This document shows, in pieces, positions 1-4,191 of a stretch of DNA of 5,372 bases; the first letter of the stretch is position 1, and each line of letters begins with the position of its first letter. The translations under genes were made by a program, and so were the position numbers. Below the pieces are notes generated by a model that did not search any database, had not been told where the DNA came from, and was given only the letters and a program-made list of their open reading frames with translations. Source of the stretch: Lachnospiraceae bacterium (GTDB lineage: Bacteria; Bacillota_A; Clostridia; Lachnospirales; Lachnospiraceae); assembly GCA_017960415.1 (NCBI GenBank), contig JAGCZE010000146.1, forward strand, positions 1-5,372, written 5' to 3'.

Positions 1-119
1 GGATGCAGGCTTGAACAGACCAGATTCCTGAATCTTACGAAGGATCAGAACTGAAGAAGATAACTTAATTCCATGAAAGCAAGCTTTCGGATGTGCCATC
101 TCGCTTATCACAAAAATAA

Positions 120-147
120 AACCCGTTCCAAGGATTTGGAACGGGTT
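120..147 (-). terminator. Intrinsic terminator of the ferredoxin gene, possibly bidirectional
   Basis: A perfect 12-bp stem (120-131 with 136-147) closes a 4-base GGAT loop. Read on the minus strand it lies just after the ferredoxin stop codon and is followed by TTTTATTTTTG, a good U-tract, so it should end the ferredoxin transcript. On the plus strand the tail (ATTGCTTTCTT) is weaker but T-rich, so it may also stop transcription arriving from the left edge. Confidence 0.9.
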
Positions 148-163
148 ATTGCTTTCTTAAGGA

Positions 164-331
164 TTATTCCTCAACGATCGCACCTGTAGGACATGCTGCC
201 TCACATGCACCGCACTCAAGACAGACATCGGTGTTGATCTCATAGTGCTGCTCGCCCTCAGCGATAGCGCCTGCAGGACATCCCTCTGCGCAGGTACCGC
301 AGCTTACACAAGCATCTGTAATCTTATACAT
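164..331 (-). CDS. 2[4Fe-4S] ferredoxin, clostridial type
   Basis: This encodes a 55-residue cytoplasmic electron carrier, the usual length for clostridial ferredoxins that serve pyruvate:ferredoxin oxidoreductase, hydrogenase and similar enzymes. Two CxxCxxCxxxCP motifs are complete: C8, C11, C14, C18-P19 and C37, C40, C43, C47-P48. Each motif supplies three cysteines to one cluster and its fourth to the other, as known for the family. The two halves are recognisable repeats (CPAGAI and CPTGAI). The frame is open further upstream to 412, but the start at 331 is preferred: it has an AGGAGG site 8 bases upstream and gives the canonical MYKIT N-terminus, whereas the extension is AT-rich and covers the likely promoter. 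The gene is monocistronic, ends at a strong terminator and is divergent from the DUF1858 gene. The physiological partner cannot be told from the sequence. Confidence 0.96.
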   Translation of the reverse strand: MYKITDACVSCGTCAEGCPAGAIAEGEQHYEINTDVCLECGACEAACPTGAIVEE

Positions 332-339
332 CTTTGTTA

Positions 340-345
340 CCTCCT
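340..345 (-). promoter_or_regulatory. Ribosome binding site fixing the ferredoxin start
   Basis: On the minus strand this reads AGGAGG, a full Shine-Dalgarno match, 8 bases upstream of the ATG at 331. It is what rules out the longer open frame starting at 412. Confidence 0.9.
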
Positions 346-383
346 GTTTTCTGAATAAGTTACCGACTATTTTCGGTAAATAA

Positions 384-412
384 ATGATATAATAAAAAAT
401 CCCATAATACAA
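384..412 (-). promoter_or_regulatory. Putative promoter of the ferredoxin gene
   Basis: On the minus strand, TTGTAT (407-412) and TATCAT (384-389) are separated by 17 bases, giving a start near 377. The match is moderate and the AT-rich surroundings make chance matches likely. A 7-bp inverted repeat (360-366 with 373-379) would form a hairpin at the very 5' end of this transcript; it could stabilise the mRNA or be an operator. Confidence 0.45.
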
Positions 413-500
413 GTTAAAAATATAAATAATTTATTAACATGACGGGAAATATTTATTGTTTAGTATTAAATAATGTTGAATAGAGGGCCACATCATGATA

Positions 501-518
501 TCCGCTTGACATAGCGGA
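501..518. promoter_or_regulatory. Inverted repeat over the -35 box of the DUF1858 promoter
   Basis: TCCGCT (501-506) and AGCGGA (513-518) form a perfect 6-bp inverted repeat with a 6-base centre. The repeat overlaps the TTGACA -35 element (506-511), a placement typical of a repressor operator. No known regulator box was recognised, so this is a candidate only. Confidence 0.4.
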
Positions 519-534
519 AAAAAAGGGGTAAACT
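506..534 (+). promoter_or_regulatory. Sigma-A-type promoter of the DUF1858 gene
   Basis: A consensus TTGACA -35 (506-511) is followed after exactly 17 bases by TAAACT (529-534, 4 of 6 matches). This places the start near 541 and gives a leader of about 68 bases. The leader contains a hairpin (CGGAT 551-555 with ATCCG 573-577, extended by A-T pairs around a single bulge) ahead of the ribosome binding site at 593-599. Confidence 0.7.
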
Positions 535-608
535 AACGGCGTCGGTTAAACGGATATATATTTTTTAATATAATCCGGTTCAAATTGTTTTTAAGGAGGA
601 TTTTTAAG

Positions 609-809
609 ATGATCACAAAGGATATCACTATCGGCGAGCTGTTAAGAACAAATGCTGATGTTGCACCTATACTTATGAGTGCAGGAATGCACTGCCTCGG
701 ATGCCCCGCTTCACAGGCTGAGAGCATTGAGGATGCTGCAGCTGTACACGGACTTGACGCAGATGCTCTTGTAGAGCAGATCAACCGTTTCCTCGAAGTT
801 AAAGGCTGA
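609..809 (+). CDS. DUF1858 redox-disulfide domain protein
   Basis: This is a 66-residue protein that is almost entirely one DUF1858 domain, also described as the hybrid-cluster-protein-associated redox disulfide domain. Visible landmarks are the DITIGELL opening (5-12), the middle segment ending [10 protein letters not shown] (24-33) with the CxxC pair C29/C32, and the helical tail with [19 protein letters not shown]. In the family the CxxC is thought to be redox-active or metal/cluster-binding; the exact reaction is not established. The start at 609 is chosen over an upstream in-frame ATG at 585 because AAGGAGG (593-599) sits 9 bases before it. The gene stands alone, divergent from the ferredoxin gene, which fits a role in electron transfer or redox sensing. 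No hcp gene is in the window. Its 3' end is part of a tandem repeat. Confidence 0.92.
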   Translation: MITKDITIGELLRTNADVAPILMSAGMHCLGCPASQAESIEDAAAVHGLDADALVEQINRFLEVKG

Positions 810-853
810 GACTCGAAGTTAAAAAGGCTGTAAATTGAAATTAAGGGCTGTAA
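792..853 (+). repeat. Three imperfect tandem copies across the DUF1858 stop codon
   Basis: Three adjacent copies of a 20-22 base unit lie at 792-811, 812-833 and 834-853. Each has the pattern CTCGAAGTTAAAGGCTG or close to it. Copy 1 contains the last codons and the stop. Copy 2 has two extra A bases, and copy 3 has several substitutions (TTGAAATTAAGGGCTG). The decay from copy 1 to copy 3 suggests duplication of the gene's end followed by drift of the untranslated copies. Confidence 0.8.
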
Positions 854-893
854 TATACAGTCGCGTCAGTTTATCTGCGATCAAAAATCAAAA

Positions 894-921
894 TACCCTT
901 GCCCGTTCAAAGGCAAGGGTA
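894..921. terminator. Terminator hairpin between the convergent DUF1858 and mecA genes
   Basis: A perfect 10-bp stem TACCCTTGCC (894-903) with GGCAAGGGTA (912-921) closes an 8-base loop. On the minus strand the tail is TTTTGATTTTTG, a usable U-tract for the mecA transcript. On the plus strand the tail (AAATTTATGTTG) is weaker. It lies between two gene ends, so bidirectional use is likely. Confidence 0.8.
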
Positions 922-997
922 AAATTTATGTTGTTCAATATCATACCAGCATATTCACAAATAAGAACATCAGGCTGTTTCAAAGCCTTAACCGCGT

Positions 998-1080
998 CTT
1001 ACATCTTTGCAAGTAACCTGGATTGCTTTGTCTCTTACTCTTACATCTTTGCAAGTACCTGGATGGCCTTGTCTCTTACA
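998..1080 (-). repeat. Tandem duplication of the mecA 3' end
   Basis: Two adjacent copies of about 41-42 bases lie at 998-1039 and 1040-1080. They differ by one inserted A (GTAACC versus GTACC) and about three substitutions. The right copy encodes the last dozen codons and stop of mecA. The left copy lies downstream of the stop and is a decayed, frameshifted duplicate of the same end. Confidence 0.88.
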
Positions 1081-1820
1081 ATTACATCGAAATGCTCATC
1101 GAAATGAGACAGGCTGGCGTGTGATATATGCTTGGACTGACCGAATTCCGAGATAATGTTGCAGACCTTGTTAAACTCGCCTGCGGTATGCTCGGACAGA
1201 TTCACTATCAGATAGTAAATACCTTCTTCGGGGTCTTTGTACAGTGTATTCTCACCGTGATAGAAGCCGTGGATGACCTTCGCCATCGTAATGACCTCTT
1301 CAAGCGAACCAAACGCGTAGATCTTGCCGAGATTCTTCAGTAAAGGAGTATCTTCCTCGGGAAGGTCGATCTTGGTACGCAGGCTCTTGTTGGGTGTATC
1401 GGTGTCTCCGAGAAGCTTGGCCGAAAGCTGCTCTCCGAGGAGCTCGGAAAGGTGTTCAAAGCAGCTCAGCACTTCATCTGCATAAGTCTTTTCATCAGGT
1501 AATATCGGAGGAGCGGGTTCACCGTCATCGGAGGAAGGTGTGAATCTTGAAAATCTGGTATCGAGTTCATCAATGTCCGCGCATTTGGTAATAAGCAGTA
1601 CCAGGCATTCCGAAGAAACAGGGATGGCCTCGATCATCAGCGGGACATCTTCGGCTTCGAAATCACATTCTTCCGAGGCCTGCTCCATCATATCACGAAA
1701 CAGGGCATTCGCCTTGTCGCTGCCATACGCAAGCTCACTGAGACGAAGCTGACGGTCAATAAGGTCTTTCTTGTACAGTGTGCAGCGGATCTGATTGTCA
1801 TTGAGTCGTTCAATTCTCAT
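1041..1820 (-). CDS. mecA: MecA family adaptor protein
   Basis: This 259-residue adaptor is expected to deliver target proteins to the ClpC-ClpP protease; in Bacillus subtilis MecA does this for ComK. The N-terminal substrate-binding domain is recognisable from MRIERLNDNQIRCTLYKKDL (1-20), then the ELAYGSDKANALFRDMM helix and the PLMIEAIPV and CLVLLITK strands. The C-terminal ClpC-binding domain spans about 166-259 (IYAFGSLEEVITMAKVI, then the GIYYLIVNLSE strand, ending VIVRDKAIQVLAKM). The linker (about 88-165) is acidic and proline-containing, and makes the protein longer than the roughly 218-residue B. subtilis protein. The ATG at 1820 is preceded by a G-rich AAGGGGGT site. The gene has its own promoter, is divergent from the kinase gene, and ends in a duplicated 3' segment and a shared terminator. 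The family assignment is firm; the substrate here is unknown. Confidence 0.93.
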   Translation of the reverse strand: MRIERLNDNQIRCTLYKKDLIDRQLRLSELAYGSDKANALFRDMMEQASEECDFEAEDVPLMIEAIPVSSECLVLLITKCADIDELDTRFSRFTPSSDDGEPAPPILPDEKTYADEVLSCFEHLSELLGEQLSAKLLGDTDTPNKSLRTKIDLPEEDTPLLKNLGKIYAFGSLEEVITMAKVIHGFYHGENTLYKDPEEGIYYLIVNLSEHTAGEFNKVCNIISEFGQSKHISHASLSHFDEHFDVIVRDKAIQVLAKM

Positions 1821-1905
1821 ATCGACACCCCCTTTCGCTGGTTAACTCATCTAAACGGACAAAATCACAAGACAATTAATGTCAATGTCTTTAGTCTCTG
1901 CCTTC

Positions 1906-1934
1906 ATACTATATATATCGGCATATTGTGTCAA
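1906..1934 (-). promoter_or_regulatory. Sigma-A-type promoter of mecA
   Basis: On the minus strand, a consensus TTGACA (1929-1934) and TAGTAT (1906-1911, 4 of 6) are exactly 17 bases apart. Transcription should begin near 1899, giving a leader of about 80 bases. Soon after the start a 6-bp stem (1869-1874 with 1886-1891) could form. Confidence 0.75.
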
Positions 1935-2076
1935 AATAATAACAATATTTCGTGATCAAAGCATTAAAAAGCCCTGACCGCTGCATCCTGCGGACAAAAC
2001 CTTGATTTTTAAAAATATGTTTCGTAAATGATAAAATAGAGTATAGTTACTAATGGCGATTTAGTCAAGAAAATCC

Positions 2077-2105
2077 TTGCAATTTTTATCTAAAGAAAGT
2101 ATAAT
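2077..2105 (+). promoter_or_regulatory. Sigma-A-type promoter of the kinase gene
   Basis: TTGCAA (2077-2082) and a perfect TATAAT (2100-2105) are separated by 17 bases. The start should be near 2112, about 50 bases before the proposed AUA start codon and about 248 before the GTG at 2360. A promoter this close to 2162 supports a start at 2162 over the internal GTG. Confidence 0.8.
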
Positions 2106-2142
2106 TTGAGCAGTTTCCCCTGTATCGGATATTCACGCACGG

Positions 2143-2150
2143 AAAGGAGG
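2143..2150 (+). promoter_or_regulatory. Ribosome binding site ahead of an AUA codon
   Basis: AAAGGAGG is a full-strength Shine-Dalgarno site. The only in-frame codon at a workable distance that could initiate is ATA at 2162, 11 bases downstream. No ATG, GTG or TTG occurs in the kinase frame between here and 2360. Confidence 0.7.
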
Positions 2151-2161
2151 TTAAACGGGTC

Positions 2162-3496
2162 ATACTTGAAAGATACAGGATCATTTCGGTCCTCAGCAGA
2201 CATGCTCACAGCACGGTCTGGCTGGCTGAACACAATATACTTTCGGTAAAAAGGATCGTCAAGGGGATCCCGAAGGTCTCACCGTATCACGACAGACTTG
2301 TCAGGGAAGCCCATCTTTTAAAAAATCTTAACTCGCCCAATATTCCCACGATCTATGACGTGGAAGAGGATGTCGAATACACTTATATCATCGAACAGTT
2401 CATTGAGGGCGAATCTTTGGAAGCCGTTATTCACAGGAGGCTTCTGTCGGAGAGAGAACTTTTTCTCTATATTATCCGAATCAGTAACATAATCAAATAT
2501 CTGCATACACTGCCCGAGAAGATTTATTATCTGGATATCAAGCCCGGGAATATTATCATATCCGGGGAAGAAGTGTATCTGGTTGATTTCGGCAGCGCGG
2601 CCGGAAAAGAAGATGCTGCAAATGGATTAAGGTCGGGAACAAGAGCGTTCTGTCCGCCGGAATTGGAATCCGGAGGAGCTTTGAACGAGAAGACCGATAT
2701 TTATGAACTGGGAATGCTGTTAAAGAGCTTGCTCAGTCATTCCGAAATATCGGGTGCGACCGAGGGAAAACTTCGCAGTATAGCGGACAAAGCCTGCAGT
2801 AAAGCCATTTGGAACAGGATATCAACAGCGGATATTTTTATCAGGATGCTTGAAAAGATCAGAGACGGGGAAACTAAAAGTTCCGGTAAATCTCAGAAAA
2901 TGTCGGACTCATTGCGCGGAAAACGTATCGGTGTCATGGGTTTGTCCTCCGGAGACGGAACAACGACGGTCGTATTGGCTCTGGCCGAGTATCTGAGGCA
3001 CATGGGACTTAAAAGGATTTGTGTGACCGAACAGAGCGGCCGCGACGATATTGCGGAATTCATGAAAGAGCGGGGTTGCAAGCGGGACGAGGTAACGAAA
3101 GCCTATGTAAAGGGCACTGTACATTATCTGACCGGTATTCCCGGACAACAACGCCTGAGAGCGCTCAATGACAATTATGACTGCATGATCTTTGATCTGG
3201 GCAGCGACATAAGGAGTGCACTTTCAACAATGTGGCTCTGCGATATCAGGATAGTTACAGCCGGGGCGGCGCCCTGGCGCAGGAAGGAACTTGATTTTTT
3301 TACGAAACTGAAGGGAACTTGCCGTGATCTAAAGGGATGGATCGTGTTTGTGAACCTTGCAGACAATAAAAGTCTTGCGAACTTCGCAAATTACGGTGTG
3401 GGGATGATACCGTTCCCGGCCCTTCCTGATCCGAGCAGTCCCGATAAGGAAACTTTTCAACTTTTCGAAAGAGCACTGAAAAACTGCATACAATGA
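2162..3496 (+). CDS. Ser/Thr protein kinase fused to a degenerate MinD/ParA-like domain
   Basis: The frame reads 444 residues from ATA at 2162 (378 from GTG 2360). Residues 2-8 (LERYRII) are the usual opening of a Hanks-type kinase. Landmarks follow in order: beta-3 lysine K30 (SVKRI), helix C glutamate E49, catalytic loop LDIKPGN with D125, K127 and N130, DFG at D142, and the APE-equivalent PPEL (165-168) with D179. The glycine-rich loop is degenerate (SRHAHSTVWLA, no glycine), so ATP binding may be altered. A short polar linker (about 238-254) leads to a second domain opening KRIGVMGLSSGDGTTTVV (254-271). This resembles the start of MinD/ParA/TadZ ATPases, but both Walker A lysines are replaced (S and T). 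A Walker-B-like CMIFDLGS follows at 341-348. No membrane segment is seen, so a cytoplasmic signalling protein is likely. Its target is not evident. I recall similar fusions in Lachnospiraceae, but could not check. Confidence 0.82.
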   Translation: MLERYRIISVLSRHAHSTVWLAEHNILSVKRIVKGIPKVSPYHDRLVREAHLLKNLNSPNIPTIYDVEEDVEYTYIIEQFIEGESLEAVIHRRLLSERELFLYIIRISNIIKYLHTLPEKIYYLDIKPGNIIISGEEVYLVDFGSAAGKEDAANGLRSGTRAFCPPELESGGALNEKTDIYELGMLLKSLLSHSEISGATEGKLRSIADKACSKAIWNRISTADIFIRMLEKIRDGETKSSGKSQKMSDSLRGKRIGVMGLSSGDGTTTVVLALAEYLRHMGLKRICVTEQSGRDDIAEFMKERGCKRDEVTKAYVKGTVHYLTGIPGQQRLRALNDNYDCMIFDLGSDIRSALSTMWLCDIRIVTAGAAPWRRKELDFFTKLKGTCRDLKGWIVFVNLADNKSLANFANYGVGMIPFPALPDPSSPDKETFQLFERALKNCIQ

Positions 3497-3505
3497 TCTG
3501 TATGC
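3486..3505 (-). terminator. Hairpin over the kinase stop codon, oriented as a minus-strand terminator
   Basis: GCATACA (3486-3492) and TGTATGC (3499-3505) form a perfect 7-bp stem with a 6-base loop, and the kinase stop TGA (3494-3496) sits in the loop. On the minus strand the stem is followed by AGTTTTTCAG, a short U-tract; on the plus strand there is none. It therefore looks more like a stop for antisense transcription entering from the right than a kinase terminator. Confidence 0.4.
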
Positions 3506-3855
3506 GGTTCGGCGGATGATCCCGTAATATCCGGCGTAAATCCGTTACTACAGGTTTAATGGTTACGGGAGGGCTGAAGGCCTGAGAAACGTCAACAGGC
3601 AGTTCTTGCGGAACGGAAAATACCACATCTTTCGGTTCATGCAGACAGGCATCGAAGAATACAGTCATATGAAGCTACGGTCTTAACAAATAAAATACAG
3701 TTATCTGCATCTCGGGAAAGCAGTATATCACACACGGCAGACTGCACCGCCGCGGATCGAAGGTATTTTTTACGACGATCCATAAATTCCGAACAGAACA
3801 GACCGGAGTACTTCATGGGTGCCGATTTTCAGGTGCCCCTGCATATCATGCCGGA

Positions 3856-3942
3856 AATCTCAGGGGAAACTGTAAATATGTTCAACTCCTCCCGGGAATC
3901 TCAGGGGAAACTGTAAATATGTTCAACTCCTCCCGGGAATCT
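3856..3942. repeat. 41-base tandem duplication
   Basis: Two identical 41-base units lie at 3856-3896 and 3897-3937, followed by the first five bases (AATCT) of a third. Each unit contains CAGGGGAAACTG, ATATGTTCAACTCC and CCCGGG. Perfect identity implies recent duplication. There is no spacer between copies, so it is not a CRISPR array. Confidence 0.93.
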
Positions 3943-4009
3943 CCGGGCTTGCGCTAACGGATACTCGTAAAAGATGAAAAGGATGATCTGTGGCATGGGA
4001 ATAAACCAT

Positions 4010-4040
4010 GGTTTCCCTTCAGGGGAATACCACGTTTTTT
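4010..4040 (+). terminator. Candidate intrinsic terminator with T6 tail
   Basis: GGTTTCCC (4010-4017) pairs with GGGAATACC (4023-4031) around a TTCAG loop with one bulged T, giving 8 base pairs. Three bases later comes TTTTTT (4035-4040). It could end the kinase transcript some 530 bases after its stop, or act as an attenuator. An overlapping alternative hairpin (3997-4017) would prevent it from forming. Confidence 0.5.
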
Positions 4041-4089
4041 GAACAAACATTTTCCCTCAAAAAAGTATTTGTCAACAAACTATTTCATA

Positions 4090-4118
4090 TTGCCATAGAC
4101 AGGAGAAAATGCTAAAAT
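4090..4118 (+). promoter_or_regulatory. Sigma-A-type promoter of the GH18 gene
   Basis: TTGCCA (4090-4095, 5 of 6) and TAAAAT (4113-4118, 5 of 6) are separated by exactly 17 bases. The start is predicted near 4125, at the left arm of the hairpin at 4122-4148, giving a leader of about 67 bases. Confidence 0.72.
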
Positions 4119-4121
4119 GAG

Positions 4122-4148
4122 GCTGTCGCATTATAATTATGCGGCAGC
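4122..4148. terminator. Hairpin between the GH18 promoter and its start codon
   Basis: A 10-bp stem with one G-U pair (4122-4131 with 4139-4148) closes a 7-base loop. The plus-strand tail TTCATTTATTT and the minus-strand tail CATTTTAGCATTTT are both U-rich, so it has the form of a weak bidirectional terminator. If transcription starts near 4125, it is instead a 5'-terminal stem-loop of the GH18 mRNA. Confidence 0.5.
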
Positions 4149-4191
4149 TTCATTTATTTACGACGGATATTTCAGGAAGGTTTTTTGATAT

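Larger units (their letters stand above)
1821..2161. other. Divergent control region between mecA and the kinase gene
   Basis: This 341-base gap holds no gene. From left to right it contains the mecA ribosome binding site (about 1828-1835) and leader, the mecA promoter, an AT-rich middle, the kinase promoter and the kinase leader. The middle carries a short GC inverted repeat (CCGC/GCGG around 1977-1992) and a perfect 12-base palindrome ATTTTTAAAAAT at 2005-2016. No binding site for a known regulator was recognised. Confidence 0.75.
3497..4089. other. Long stretch without a convincing gene; repeats, hairpins and possible decayed coding sequence
   Basis: About 590 bases separate the kinase gene from the GH18 promoter. 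An 8-bp inverted repeat TCCCGTAA/TTACGGGA (3520-3527, 3563-3570) lies near its start. On the plus strand, one frame (3540-3785) is open except for a single TAA at 3684 but has no start with a ribosome binding site. On the minus strand, 3816-3637 could encode 59 residues and 3668-3300 could encode 122 residues, again without ribosome binding sites. These readings conflict and none was recognised as a family. From 3816 to 4040 the sequence is rich in structure: CCCCTG/CAGGGG pairs, a 41-base tandem duplication, TCCCGGGA palindromes, and a hairpin with T6. Confidence 0.6.

Noticed and set aside
1..99. Edge reading frames: plus-strand frame ending at TGA 52-54, another ending at 31, and a minus-strand frame from ATG at 99 open to the edge.
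   Set aside because: All are under 35 codons, compete with each other, lack clear ribosome binding sites and show no recognisable motif. A gene end may be present but its strand cannot be decided.
332..412. N-terminal extension of the ferredoxin to ATG at 412.
   Set aside because: It is AT-rich and unlike any ferredoxin, and it covers the ribosome binding site and likely promoter. The start at 331 has AGGAGG at ideal spacing.
2360..3496. Kinase start at GTG 2360.
   Set aside because: It would remove the beta-3 lysine and helix C glutamate that are encoded in the same frame just upstream, and it has no ribosome binding site. It is kept only as the fallback if AUA is not used.
3300..3668. Minus-strand open frame of 122 codons at the kinase 3' end.
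   Set aside because: Its second half is antisense to the conserved kinase C-terminal domain, and there is no ribosome binding site. The first half is discussed only as a possible antisense or decayed sequence.
3856..3942. Direct repeats considered as a CRISPR array.
   Set aside because: The two copies are contiguous with no unique spacers and no cas genes nearby; it is a tandem duplication.
3520..4040. Known riboswitch classes (cobalamin, TPP, lysine, glycine, SAM, c-di-GMP, THF) considered for the structured intergenic region.
   Set aside because: None of the conserved core motifs I know for these classes could be found. Only generic hairpins are visible.
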